Part shown: in pieces, positions 13,110 through 25,609 of the stretch
Layout: the number at the start of each line of letters is the position of its first letter
Numbering within the stretch: position 1 is the stretch's first letter
From: Anaeramoeba flamelloides
Taxonomy: Eukaryota > Metamonada > Anaeramoebidae
Direction of reading: 5' to 3'
Assembly: GCA_027625915.1 (NCBI GenBank)
Contig: JANTQA010000047.1
Coordinates: 19,716,001 to 19,780,000 of the forward strand
DNA length: 64,000 nucleotides
The notes under the pieces: model-generated
Database searches by the model: none
Told to the model about the DNA's origin: nothing
Seen by the model: the letters and a program-made list of their open reading frames with translations, nothing else
Translations under genes and position numbers: made by a program

Positions 13110-13660
13110 ATTTCATTTAGTTTCTAATATAAAACAAGAAAAAAAGTAAACTATTATTTTGTTTAAAAATTAAGTCCATTCTTGATAATGGTCAACATAT
13201 TTTTTGTTTTATGTTGGAAAGTCTTGATTTCGGTAAGAAAATTTTTTAACTTGTTATTATTTTTAATTATTAATCATTCAATCCAAACCTCAACCTATAA
13301 AATTTCTTGAGATTTTGGTGAAAAATAAATGAATGTTTGGTTGAAAGAGGTATAACAACAATTTATCAATTAAATTGAGATCTATTAAGCAAAAAAATTT
13401 TATTCTTTAAGGTTTTGAAAAAGTTGTTTTCTGATTTTCAAAAAATGAAAAAAAAAATATTTTTTTGTACTAATTTTTTTTAGAAATTTTTTGAGGATTA
13501 TTCACAATAATTATAATAAGAATTTAAATTATTTTTGTATGAAAAAATTGATTTTGGATTTTAAGGATTAAAAAATTACTTAATTCCCAAATATCTTGAA
13601 GAAAATTTTATTTTGAAAAATCTAATTTTATATTCTAAACAAAAAAACAATGAATATGTA
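13110..13660 (+). repeat. Dispersed repeat R1, copy 2
   Basis: The longest clean copy of R1. It matches 5215-5790 in reverse and 42960-43270 directly, with shared blocks such as 'ggattaaaaaattacttaat' against 'ggataaaattacttaattcc'. Confidence 0.6.
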
Positions 13661-14108
13661 AAATAAGTAAATTGACTTTCAAATATTTAATAATTATAAC
13701 TATGCTTCTAAAAGCATTCTAAATATTTTTCAAGGAGTTGAATAAATCAATTTTTTTGTTTAACCAAAAGAATTATCTCAAAAAAGAAAAAAACTTTTTA
13801 CATTAATAATCATGTTAACACAGATTTGGAATTGTATAATAAGTTATGGAAAGGTAATAAGTCAAAAATAAAAACTTTTTATAATGTTAAAAATAAAAGG
13901 GATTTAAAGATTTTCTTGATCATAATCAATAGAAAACAATTTTTTTTCTCATTGAAAAAAAGAAAAATTTGTACTCTGGGTTTCTTAGTCGATGAGAATG
14001 TTTGGACACTTCACCTTGAAAAAATTGTTTATTTGAAAATGTCACCAATAAAATACATTAGAATTTTACACCATTCTCAAGAAGAATTGATGCCTTAAAT
14101 AAAGGTTA

Positions 14109-14306
14109 TAGTAAATTCCACTTTTAAGACACAAACTTTCAACTAAATTTAAGGCACAAAAAAATCTCAAATTAAGGCTCAAATTTTGGAATTTTTTTTT
14201 CCACAGATTATTTTACTAGAATTCCAAAAATATTGCCTTAATTTGAAAATTTTATTTTACCTTAAATTTTCCTTGATTTTTTGTATTATAAAAGTGGAAT
14301 TGGGTG
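14109..14306 (+). mobile_element. MITE family C, diverged copy
   Basis: 198 bp flanked by TA. Consensus ends are CAGTCAGTTTCACTTTTAAG with repeated 'aaggcacaaa' units in each arm. Here the left end is TAGTAAATTCCACTTTTAAG and the right end is degraded. Almost the whole element is an imperfect palindrome, as expected of a MITE. Confidence 0.7.
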
Positions 14307-14952
14307 TATTTAGATTAAAATTTGGGCTTTAATTTGTTCAAATATTTTATTCAGACTTGACAAACCAACGTTGTTCTAATTAAAAGCATCCTTTTTTTTT
14401 TTTTTTTTTTTTTTTTATTTCTAAGAGGTTTGAGAATTAAATGTCCCACAAAAAGAAAAAGTAATACAAAGTTAATATGGTATGATCTTATTGAGTAATT
14501 TGTGCTTACTACAAGTACCTTCCAAATCAAAGTAGGTTTTTATTGGATGTAAATCAAATTATTGACACATAGTTTTTAAATTACTTTATAAAATTCCATT
14601 TGCCAAAGAGTTCAAAATTTGTATCTAATCAATGGAAAATAACCGTTGTTTTAGTAAAAAAATCAAGACTTTTACAAAAAAATCTACACTTTGCCATAAA
14701 TCTAAAGGTTGGATTATCAATAATCAAACCCCATTATTGTAAATATCTTTCTTAAATTTGTTATGAAAGAGTGTGAGTAGCTAAAAAATTTAAATAATGA
14801 AACCAAGAAATTAATTTGAAAAATTTTTTCAGATGTTGAGAATATATTGATGATATTACTAATTTCATGAAAAAAAAATATAATCAATCTGATGTTTTAT
14901 TATCTATTAATAATTATTGAGTTAAATCTTGAACTAAAAAATTATAAAAATA

Positions 14953-15528
14953 AACTACTTTCGAAAAATAAGGGCCCAGTTTTTCAAATGATACTCAGGA
15001 AAACTAATTATATGAGGAACCCTGTAAATAATCATCAATAAACTAGAAGTTGATGGATAAACATAAGAAGATTAAATACTAACAAGGTGTCTTCTTTAAA
15101 ATTTTTTATAAGTGAACAAAATCTATTTCATTTATTGTACAAAAATTTGGCTAAAAAAATCATCCAAAATTTTACAACATCGGGATATTATCGAATTTTT
15201 TTTCGGTTGTAAGAGTAATTTGATTGAGAATTAAATTGAAATTTTTCATCATGTAAAAATATTAAATGTAAATCAGTGAAGAAAAATTGGCATCTGAAAC
15301 TAATCGATTGAAGAAACTAACAAACAAAAAAAAATCAAATTGTCATCTGATTGTTTGAAAATTTTTTTTATTTTCTTCAATTTTTTAGTCAAAAGTTTGG
15401 TTAGTAAATTATGAAGTAGAAAATTTTATTTAAATTACATCATTAATCAACTGCCCAACATCATATTGAAATCCAATGATTCTAGAACGAGATCTCGAAA
15501 TTTGGGCCCCTATTTTTAAAATTTAGCT
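14953..15528 (+). mobile_element. TIR element family D, long form
   Basis: 576 bp between TA duplications (14951-14952 and 15529-15530). Inverted ends: AACTACTTTCGAAAAATAAG on the left and AGCTAAATTTTAAAAATAGG read inward from the right, both continuing into GGGCCC-like sequence. The right end matches the short element at 39419-39640. No coding capacity was found. Confidence 0.65.
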
Positions 15529-16209
15529 TAGTTCTCTTTTGAGTGTTACAAATATTGATTCTGATTCATTGTTATAATATTATTTTGTGATAACTAATAT
15601 TATATTTGGGTAGATAATTAAAAAAAAAAACAATCCCAAAAAATTAGAATTTTTAAATGTGATATTCAGTAAATAATCTAATAATTTATGTTTAATAATA
15701 TTTAGAATTGATTTTTGAGAACTTTGAACCAATTAGTACTAATATGATTCAGCTATCAATTACAACATACTTTCATTATTGACTAATCTTGGGAAAAACA
15801 AATTTTATACAAGCAGAACTATTAACATGAAAAAAAAAAATTTTTGGAAATTTTTAGAAAGATCTTATACCAATTAAAAATAAATCAAAAATATTATATA
15901 TGAGAGATTTCCAAAAAACAAAAATGAAAATTGAAAATTTTTAAATAAAACCAACAGTATATAACCCATAATTAGCTATTTAAATTGTTACAAATTTTCT
16001 TTTGACTTGTTTATTATAAATTCAGTATACCACAATTTTTCGCCCTATATGGTTTTGTAAGATTTATTTTCATCATTTAATAATTCTCTTTTATTTAAAT
16101 AATAGAATTAAGGAATTATAATAAATACAAATATTTACACTTTATTTTTTTTTCTTTTTGTTTATTTTTTTTTTTTATTATTCAGAAAAAAATTCGAGAA
16201 ATTTTAAAA

Positions 16210-16880
16210 CAGTGGTTGTTTTTTTCTAGATTATATCAATAATTATGAACAGATAAAACCAAAGATTGATTAATTTTGTTTTCTTTCTATAAATTAGATT
16301 TTCAATATATTTCCAATGTATGAAAATAATTTATAAAAATAATTTTAGAGTTGATTATTTAATTGTTTAAACGAATCAATTTTTTGTACTACTAATCTAT
16401 ATTTAGGGATAAATTTATGAAAGATATTACCTAGCTCTAAATTCTTTATAGTATAACAGCAAAGTCGAAATTTGTCAAAAAATGAAGAATTTTTTTTTCA
16501 AATTCTTGGTCTTTTTTGCTAGTACAAGTATAATTTGTTAATTTGATGTCTCAGAAATGTGTACTATTTTACTAATACAGCCAGTTTAACTTTTAAGACA
16601 CAAATTTTGAACAAAATTTTGGGAATAAAAAAAATCTCAAATTAAAGCACATTTTTTGGATTTTTTTTTACACAAATTATTTTACGAGAATTTGAATTTT
16701 GTACCTTGATTTGTGATTTTTTTTTGTCTCATAAATTTAATAGGAAATTTATGTCTGAAAAGTGGAACTGACTGTAGATTTTTTAGAGACATTTAAATTA
16801 AGGGGTAATAAATTCGTTTACATTTTATAGCAATATACTTTAATTTTAGACTTCTTCTTGGATGATGCTAATTCCGTCAA
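16210..16880 (+). repeat. Dispersed repeat R3, copy 1, split by a MITE
   Basis: Collinear with 34085-34540 (shared: 'ttttgttttcttt', 'atcaatatatttc', 'gattttttagagacattt' against 'gattttttagagatattt'). The similarity is interrupted only by the family C MITE at 16578-16774, so R3 is older than that insertion. Confidence 0.55.
16578..16774 (+). mobile_element. MITE family C inside repeat R3
   Basis: 197 bp, ends CAGCCAGTTTAACTTTTAAG and (right, read inward) CAGTCAGTTCCACTTTTCAG, with TA on each side. The R3 copy at about 34430 lacks it and gives the empty site. Confidence 0.8.
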
Positions 16881-17589
16881 ATTATTTTTTTTTAACTGTC
16901 AATTTTTTTTAATTTGAATATAACCAATTCAAGAAGCAAAGGAGAGATCTCAAATTACATTGTTTTTTTTTTTCAGAAATTTATACCATGGAGTTCAAGA
17001 AATCAAACTAAAATGATAAAAACTCAAAATATATCAAGAATTAATTAATTTAAAAAAATTTTTCAACATAAGCAATTTAATCAATTGACAAAAGGATAAT
17101 TTTTAAATAATTCATTTTTTTGTTATAATCTTTGTGATTTTTTATCATATTTAAACCATTTTTTTTGAAAAAATCCAAATAGAGTAATTCCATTTTTTTT
17201 CTTTGTATGTTAACTTTCTCTGAAATATATGTTATTTTTGAAAAAAGAAAAATGAAATTTCCATTTTTAAAATGATACTTTTTGTTCTAAATTATTTCTT
17301 TATTTTATCAACTTTTTGTACTTGAATTACAAGAATTAGTATAACCATGTGTATTAATGGCTATTTTCATGAGAGCCCATCCCATTCAAAATTGAAATCA
17401 TCTTGTGGATCTAGCCACGGACTAATAAGGATTAAATTTATATTATATATATAACAATTTACTGTTACCATAGGCGTATTTTTACCAAAATATTCTAAAT
17501 ATACAATTCTAACTGCTGCGGTAAAAGTTTCAATTAAAAAAATCACAAATATTCAAAATTAATAAAGAAAGGGGTGAAATTAAAATCTA

Positions 17590-18119
17590 AACTATATTCC
17601 AAAAATTTGGACACATTTTAAACTGTGGAAAGAACAGCAATACCACACTTTAAATTCAATTTAGAAAGAATTTTGATTTTACAAACTATTTCATTTTTTG
17701 TCTTTTTTGATTTGTTTTCATTTTCTTTTTTGCAGTTACGTAATCTGTTTTGTTGGATTTGGAAATTTTTTTTCAATGGTTGATAGAAGGTCAGTGCCGA
17801 GTTTCTTAAATAGAAAAATCTAATACTATTGATCCATGGTATCGTATCAATTTGATCGATCAATAATTGTTGGTGAAATTTCAACAAATTAACCAATTAG
17901 TTTTTTGTTCAGCTCGTTTCATTATTTTGGACAGACCGATTTTTATTTTATGGTTTTATATTTTTTTTCTTTTATTTGGATTAAAATGATTAATTATTTA
18001 AATATTAATAATGGGTTTATTTAAATGTGGTTTTATATTAGGTTTGGAAAAATACAATAAATTGGGGGTTTTTGACCTATTTTTGATTTTGGGTGTGTCC
18101 AAATTTTTGGAACGGGGTT
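17590..18119 (-). mobile_element. Tc1/mariner-like element with TTCCAAAAATTTGGACAC ends
   Basis: 530 bp. TA duplications at 17588-17589 and 18120-18121. The ends AACTATATTCCAAAAATTTG and AACCCCGTTCCAAAAATTTG continue into GGACACA in both arms. A minus-strand open frame (17896-17618) ends in a Lys-rich stretch followed by KNEIVCKIKILSKLNLK, which faintly resembles the tail of a Tc1 transposase. That similarity is too weak to assert. Confidence 0.7.
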
Positions 18120-20024
18120 TAATTTATAAGTAATTTATGTTAAATAAATAATAACTTTATTGGGAAATATTTATTATTCTAATAAGTTTGTATTTTCGTG
18201 TATAAAATAAGAAGTTCGTTTTTTTAGATCCTTCGAATTATAAGTTTTTTCAAATTTTTAGATTCGTTTTTTAACTTCAAGGTATTGTATTTTCTCAGGT
18301 AATAGTTTTAGTAAATTCAATTTTATTAAAATTCAGAATTATTAAACATCTTTCTTAAAAGAAAATCAATTTAAATGTTTTAAAAGATAAAATAATGTCA
18401 ATTGCCCAAATTGTAATACCACATTCGATTTACTTTTTTAATTGCTTTTCTTGAATAATTTTAGATTATTTAGATTTTTTTAATTTCTGCATTTACCAAA
18501 AGGTCAAAATTAATCATTTTTTTTATTTAAAAAATACCCCAATTATGAATGCTTAATGTATATCGAATAATTTTTACTTTATCTCCAAAATGGTACTTTA
18601 ATTCCAATTATTGAATAATAATAACAATTGACCAAAAAGCATGATCTATTAATTATTTTTATTTAAAAGTTTTATATTTGAGAGTAATTCGAAAATTTAG
18701 AAAATGGTATAACTTAATATTGCTTAATTGTGATATTTTTGTCACGAATCATTATTTTCTTGAATACCATAATGAATATTTCAATATCAATTTTATAATA
18801 TTTATTACGGTTTTTTGAAGCATTATCGTGAATTGAAATGTGTTTCATGGTAATGGATATTTATAAAAAAGGAAATCAATTTATTTAAATTGTTTTTTAA
18901 AAAAATTACAGTCAAAAAAAATTTTTTTGTAAACATATTGAAACAAAATCCAATGAATAATACTGAAATCCTTTAAATTTAATATTACTAATAATAATAT
19001 TTTAATATGTAATAATGAAATTTATCAACCCCAAAAAAATTATTTAAGATTTGAATCTTTCTTTCGGAAATCGGGTGTTTATGTGTTCTACCATCAATTT
19101 AAATTATTCAATGTTTTTTATTTAATATCTGGAGTTACAACAATCCTATATTTATGGTATTGATTTTGAGTAATTTATTAGTAAAATGAAATGAAATTTA
19201 TTTAACTAGATAATAAAATGAATGTGAATTTTGTATAAAAAGAATTTTCAATACTATGCTACAATTTGAATTATTTTTGATATGAAAATAAGAGACAGTT
19301 TGGATGAAAATACCCTTGTTTTACTTTGACAACTATTTCAAAAAAACATTTGAATTCAGATTTCAACGTTTTCAGAATAGGAATAATAAAAATAATATGA
19401 ATAAAATATTAAATTACTCAAGAAAAAACATTATTTATTTTTTCTTTTGAAATTTAATAAAAAAATCAATAATCATAGTTAATGTAGTTAAAAAGATGGT
19501 TGTTGCTATAATAAATTTTTTTTCAAATATAAATATGTTTTTTTTTTTTGTCTTCAAACACAACTTTATTTAGTGAAAAATTATATTACATATACCCAAT
19601 GCTTACTTTTTAAGATCAAATACTTGATTTGTGAACAAAATTTTAAATTATGAATGAAATTTGTTTACATTTTTCATAAATTTTTTTATCGAAATTTTTT
19701 GTTTTTTTTATTAAAAATTTTCTGTATTTTTTTCAAAAAATTCAGAAATGCTCCAATATTATCCAAGTTGTTCTTAAATTTACGAACTTTTAAAAGTCAA
19801 CGACAACCAATTTATTATTTATTGGCAGTGTCTTCGATTCTTGAATGTATAATCCTTATTAGAACAACAAAACACATGTGTGAATTTTGAAACATGGATT
19901 ATCCAAGTATTCAGATTTATTTTAAAAAGAGTATAATTAAAGATCTAAAAAAAAAATAAACAACGATATCAATTTTCATTAAAATTTAATAATATTTTTT
20001 AATTCAAAAAAAAATAATGAACTA

Positions 20025-20724
20025 AACTATTTTTCAAACAAAAGGGCACACCTCTCAAATCTCCAATACCATCGAATTTGATTGTTAATAAGATAATTAC
20101 TTTTTTGGTGATTTTCATTTTAATTATTCATTTTTTCATTTTTTGCTTCTTTTATTTTTGGATATTGAACATTTGGAAAATGAGAAAACAAGATAAGAAG
20201 AAACCAATTTGGAAATAATCTGCCAGTATAAAACTGGAAATAGTTTAAGTTTGATTTCGGATGAACAGGAAATAGGAATTAAGAAAGATCATCATTGGAT
20301 TGATGCATGGAACAAAGAAAATAGAAATAAAGAAAAAAACATTCCAACAAAAGACCAGATGAATTTCAGCTTTATATTGAAAATGAGACACTAAAGAACA
20401 AAAGTTTGACGTGTAAAGAATTATCAATAAAATGTGAGAACTTTTTCCTAATTCGCCTTGTTCAAAGGTTTTTATTGGTTTTATAATTTTTTTCATTATA
20501 ATTTACAAAATGGGATTTCTGATTTCAAATAAAAGGGCACACCAATTTTTAAAATATTGAATTTTAATTTTTATTGTTTTGTTTTAATGAGTTTTAAAGA
20601 TTCAGTTGAGTGTTTTTTTATGTTTTAAAGCGTTTCTTGGATTTTAGAATGATACTACAATTAATTTGATTCACTTATGAATAATTCTTGAAATTTTTTG
20701 TGCCCTTATATTTGAAAAAGAGTT
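20025..20724 (+). mobile_element. Decayed Tc1/mariner-type DNA transposon with HTH remnant
   Basis: 700 bp, TA at 20023-20024 and 20725-20726. The ends AACTATTTTTCAAACAAAAG and AACTCTTTTTCAAATATAAG both continue into GGCACA. An internal same-orientation copy of 'aaaagggcacacc' at about 20531 suggests a partial duplication or a second end. The inside carries a transposase N-terminal remnant (separate entry). The DDE catalytic region is absent, so it cannot move itself. Confidence 0.75.
20200..20485 (+). pseudogene. Helix-turn-helix transposase fragment, frameshifted
   Basis: Frame 1 (20206-20370) reads LEIICQYKTGNSLSLISDEQ then HHWIDAWNKENRNKEKN, the pattern of a homeodomain-like HTH in Tc1/IS630 transposases (I..YK.G.S...IS, then W). 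From about 20360 a second frame reads QLYIENETLKNKSLTCKELS then RLVQRFLLVL, like the second HTH of the same family ('TCKELS...VQRFL'). One frameshift separates the halves and no catalytic domain follows. Family call from pattern only. Confidence 0.5.
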
Positions 20725-21111
20725 TATATTCTTACATTAGCTTCTTGTGTCAATACATATATCAACAAACTTTTTTTTACTTTAATTATTTAGTGAACAA
20801 CAGAAAGGAATTTTAAACTAAATCTTCCTAATTAAAATTTTATTCTTTGATCACTTTCCAATAAAAAATTTACAATGTTTAGCTATTATTTCAAACAGTA
20901 TGGAAAAAAAAAATTCAAAAAAACAAATAAATAACTAAAATATTTTGATTTTGCTGAAGAATTCTTATTAAAAATTTTTTTAAAAAATGGAGACGTTGAA
21001 ACAAAAAAAAAAAAATTATCAAACTTGAAATTAAAAAAGAATTTGAATAAATATGTTTAAATAGAAATTATCTAAAGCAATGTATATAAATTTCTAAAAA
21101 AAAAAAATCAA

Positions 21112-24100
21112 TTAGTTAAAAGATTTATTTTCAATAAATCTAGTAACCATATCCAAGGTATTTTCTGGTTGGTCCATTGGAGACATGTGGCCACCTTTGT
21201 TTACAAAAACTTGATATAAATTTTGGTAATTTCTTGCATAGCCTGCCACTTGGCCATCAACTTTCCAAATTGTTCTTTCTGCATTAAGAAAATCATTTTT
21301 GCCTGCCCAATTGATTTGATTGATCCAATTAGTAGCCCCCATTAAATTAACAATTAAATCGAATTGTCCATTATAGAACATAGCCTTAACGCCATTTTGA
21401 ACAAGGACATCAACTAGGGGCCTGACAGACTTACAAAAGTCTTTGTATAAATATGATCCTGCTTGTGATGAACAGAATTGCCAATCTCGCTGCGTACCAA
21501 AAATGTTCTTTGCAGTATCTGAATCTAAATAAGTTTCGATATCACTATCGTCGTATGATGAATATCTTCGAATATCATAAACATTAACACCTCCGCCATA
21601 TTCGGAAACTGCTGATGGTGCCTTCCAAAAGAGTGTTTCACAATGATCCCAATCTTTTGTTTGAATTGCTTCAATTGCATTTTGTTGGTATTGTTCAACA
21701 ATTGTTTTTTGGTTTTGATCAATTAACCCGAGGGCATAAGCATATTCAGAAAAGTATGGTAATTGGTTAATTGGATCTGTTAAACCATCGCCAACACCAA
21801 ATCCTTTTAACTTGATCTTCATTCCTTCTTCATAAATCCTATAAGAAATGGCTGGTACATATTTACCTATTGTGATCGTTTCATAAAAAAAAATTGGTTT
21901 TTATAAGGTTTCGATAAACAATATACAAGACAGAATTGTAATTATTGGGATTTTGTTTAAATTAAAATACAAATTAAAAGTAGAATTTGATTTGAAAATA
22001 AAAAGTGTGAGTCTCAAGCAAAGAAATTTCAGTTTTTTGAAAAAAAACTGTTGAAATTTTGTTTGGTAATAATTTAAATATATACACAGCATTACAACTA
22101 TTTTAAAAAAGTGAGTGCCTGTGTAAAACTTTTTTCGAGTTTTTGATTTATAAAAAAATTAAAGAATTTTTTTTTAATTATAAATTTTCAAAAAAAATTA
22201 AGTTTGAAAAAAATGAGGACTCAGCCTTTAAATGTAAGGCAGGGGTTGAAGTGGTAATAAAAGAGCATTTGTAACGAAAAAGTCCTCACTTTTTTTTTTT
22301 TTTTATTATTGAATTAAAAATATTAAAATTCTTAATACTCTCTTTATCTAAAGTGAGTTAAAAAAATCACAAAATATAATTTGTGCTCAAAAAAATAATA
22401 TTTTATTTTATTTTATTGTTAATAAAGAGAGGTAAATTCAACAAAATTACCTCCTGTTTACCGTTAGGTTTTTTTTAATTTGAGAAATTGAAAGACAATT
22501 TTTGAAATTTTATTTTTATTTCTTAAATTAAAAAAAGCCACCGTTAGCTTTTTCAGAATTCAAAAGAATGGAGTAAATTATTTGATTTTTCTACATTCTT
22601 TTGAATTCTGGAAAACTAGGTACTTGACGGCACTTGACAACACTTTCTGAAACCCTAAATTTGTATTCAGAGTTTTTTATGCTAGCTATAATTTAGGCAA
22701 GATTATAGCTCAAAAAAGTCTTCACTTTATTAAAACAGAAAGTTTGTAAAAAGTTTTTTTTCTAACAATCTTATAAAAAAAAAAAAAAAAAATTAAGAAA
22801 AAGTTCCTCACTTTTTTAAAAGAGCCAGAACCAAAATCATAAAATTTTTATCAAGTAAAGGTATCTAAAAAAAATTTCATCAATTGTGGAAAGATCACTT
22901 TTTATTTTTGATCGAAAATCTATGATTTATTTTCCTAGAAAAAAAATTATAAATTGAAATTGAAAATATATTCCTTGTCTGCACAATATCAGACACTGGC
23001 GATTATCAAAATTTTGTCACAGGCACAGTAGAATTCGAACGTGTAAAAATTTTGCTAAATTCTCAATAAATGAATCGGTTTTATTTTCGTCATTTTGTCA
23101 AATACTCGAATTAAAATTTTTCAGTTTCAAAAAAGTTATGAGAGAACTTGTTTAAAAATTGGTCTTAATTGAAGAGTTATTCAAAAACAAAGAAATTTCT
23201 TTTTCAATTTTTTTTCATTTTCTGGAAAAAAAGCGATTCGAATTATTGAAAACTTATTTTTTAGTAAATTAAAAAAAATTCTTTTTCTGCCTGAAAAAAT
23301 TTATAATAAAAGAATTACCAAAGAAGTAAAAATTGTAAAAATAAGGCTATTAGAAAATCTCAAATATCAAAAATTTTGCTTTTTTTTTCTTTCTTGGTTA
23401 TTTTAAGTGACTATTTAAAAGTTAATTTCATTTCTTCAACTTTTGAGAATAAATGCAGCTAACTTTTATTATTGATAATATTTCATGAAAAAAGTCCTTA
23501 TATTTCAGAATTGTTAAAGTAGAGAGTGGTTTTTTTAATGTTTTTAATGAAGAAATAAGTTGATAGTCCACCTTCTGATTTAAAACGCGAGAAAAAAAAA
23601 AAGTGAAACTCAACTTATTGGATATTCTTTTAATTTAATTTACTGTTGCTTAAATAATCCGTGTATACTTGTTTAAACACATGTTTCAAATTAAAAGTCG
23701 AGCTTCTTTTTTCTCGAAAGCTTTTAGTAAATGATCAACAAAATCGGCAATAAGCAATAATTAAATATGACATTGGTTTCTTAAACCCCTACCAGTTAAA
23801 AAAAAAGAAATTCTTGAAATATAATATTAAATTTAAAATTTTTCTCTCAAAAATAGAGTTGAAATTTGAGAAAATTTTTTTAATCAAATAAAAAAAACAC
23901 AAAACTTTTCTGAAAAAGTGGAAAAAATTAGGAAAAATTTTGTACAAATTCCATTCATAATTTAATAATTACTCAAAAGCTCAACAAGTTAACTTTCGAA
24001 ATGGGTTCTACCTTAGGTATACTATTGAGAAGTTAATCAATTGGGTGTTCTATTTGAACAAGAAGAAGAAAAAAGGCAAGGGTTGAATTTGAAATACGGG

Positions 24101-25609
24101 TTTTATGTGCCAAACATGGGTATTTTTTCCACAGTATTCTTCTAAAAATTGAAATAGGAAGTCGAATTCTCTTTTAAAATAATTAAACTTTCGAAATTTG
24201 ATTTTCAGAAGAAAGTTGATTGGTTCGTTTTGTTTTTAATTCCAAGAATTCTATTTTTTGGGATTGTTTGGAAACTCATAATTTAAAAAAATTGTGTTCA
24301 AGGGAAAAGAAATCAAAAGAGAAATTTTAACAAATCAAATGAAATTAATTTCTGTCTTACCTCCATAGCTTTCACCAAAAACATAAAAGTCGTTTTGGGA
24401 ATAATCCGAATATTTTGAAAAGAAGACTGTAAGTGCATCATAAAGATCTTGAGACATTTGTGATTCATCGGTAACATATCCGTCAGAATTTTCGACATAA
24501 CTGTAACCTGCTCCGACTGGGTTGTCAATAAAAATGGTATGGTAATGTTGATTCCAAGTGTTTGCATTGTTTTTCAAAGTTCCGTCTTCAATTAAAACTG
24601 GTCCGATTTCTTTCATCATTCTAAAAGGGTTTTATGAAGAATAAAATCAGAGAATACAAATTTGTGGGTTGTAAATTTTTGTTAATTAATGATATTTGTT
24701 TAGAATGAGACAAGAGTACTGTTAAATTAAGTTTCATAAAGGACTTTTATTTTCTAGTCTCTTTCTGAAAAACCACTTTGATTAGATTTTAAATGTGTTT
24801 TTTTTTTTTCTGAAAATTCATCAATTTACAGAATTGTAAAATACAAAAAAAAAGTTTTTTTTTTGAAATTAATCATCAGAGTAGCTTTATCGAACAAAAA
24901 AACATCTTTGAATTTCATTTTTATTGGAAAAAATGCAGTTGCTTTCTTTAAAGCAATTTAACGATTAGATCTAATCAGTGTTAAAGAATGATCCTTTAGA
25001 TTATTTAATCCAGAGAGATTAGAAAAAAAAAGTTCGAACTATTAAACTTAATTGTTAGAAGTGAGAAAAATAAAATTTACATACCCATAGATACTTGAAC
25101 AGCCTGGTCCACCTTTTTTTTGGAATTTTAGGAGATAGATTTTTAAAATGGGAAAAAGAAAAAAATTCGATTAAAAAAGTGTTTAAAAAGCAAAAAATCA
25201 AGGTTAAGACAAAAAGGTCAAAGCGAAACAGCAATTTAGTTTCCAATGAGAGTCAGTTGTTTTTGTATTGTTCAATTTTTTTTTTTAAAAAAAACGCTTT
25301 TGTCTTATCAAAGAAAAAAAAGACGAAGAAAAGTATCCTTTTTAAAAACTAATCTTTACCTTGGAGCCAAAGGATAATTGGAGCATTTTTGTTTCCATCT
25401 CTGGCCTCCCAGAATGTATAAAAAAGATTTGCACCGTATGTTTTATCGACGTTGATATAGCCGCTATACCCTTGTTGGCCATTTAATGTAAATTGGGTTT
25501 TGGTATAAATGTCATCAGGTGAAACGTCATTAATTACAACAAAAGGGTGGTTGCGAACTTGGTCAAAAAATAATATTAAAGTAACGAGGAGAAGTAAAAT
25601 CTTTTTCAT
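21112..25609 (-). CDS. Secreted serine carboxypeptidase (peptidase family S10)
   Basis: Removes C-terminal residues from peptides, typically in lysosome-like compartments or outside the cell. Four exons: 25609-25360, 25112-25085 (28 nt), 24620-24361 and 21866-21112; donors GTAAAG, GTATGT and GTAAGA, all with AG acceptors. The joined frame is 430 residues. The start chosen gives a signal peptide (MKKILLLLVTLILFF). Substrate-binding WLQGGPGCSSIYG is assembled across exons 1-3; DNPVGAGYSY follows. The catalytic Ser lies in GESYGG at the exon 3/4 junction, Asp in YNGQFDLIVN and His in GGHMSPMDQPEN, so the triad is complete. Most like the CPVL/vitellogenic group. Intron 3 (2494 bp) carries dispersed repeats. 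An in-frame ATG 54 nt upstream (25663) follows no signal-like pattern, and a TTTTAG sits just before the chosen ATG. Confidence 0.93.
22090..22300 (+). repeat. Dispersed repeat R6 copy in carboxypeptidase intron 3
   Basis: Resembles 4230-4490. A related stretch at 22690-22820 carries 'aaagttcctcacttttttaa', partly inverted to the 'aaaaaagtgag' near 22104, hinting at TIRs around a larger insertion. Boundaries uncertain. Confidence 0.35.
22425..22660 (-). mobile_element. Repeat family G copy with internal hairpin
   Basis: Matches the nested insertion at 60885-61238 (reverse) and 26670-26830. Shared features are a 'taaatt...cctc...cgttag' end and 'gacggcacttgacaacact' against 'gtagagtgcgtggggtgtta' (reverse). 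It contains a perfect 17-bp inverted repeat, 'cagaattcaaaagaatg' with its complement, at about 22551-22610. Confidence 0.5.

Larger units (their letters stand above)
12421..21111. other. 8.7-kb gene-poor region rich in MITEs
   Basis: Between the HECT 5' end and the carboxypeptidase 3' end. It holds repeat R2 (12640-12900), R1 (13110-13660), MITE C (14109-14306 and 16578-16774), MITE D (14953-15528), R3 (16210-16880), a TA-flanked element (17590-18119) and a decayed transposon (20025-20724). I see nothing gene-like in about 18120-20020. Open frames at 13826-14098 and 19654-19890 have no recognisable homology. Confidence 0.65.

Noticed and set aside
13826-14098. 90-codon open frame upstream of a MITE
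   Set aside because: No recognisable domain, AT-rich composition like the surrounding DNA, and no splice partners.
17618-17896. Tc1 transposase C-terminus in the 17.6 kb element
   Set aside because: Some resemblance in the Lys-rich tail, but no DDE motif residues can be placed, so only the TIR element is claimed.
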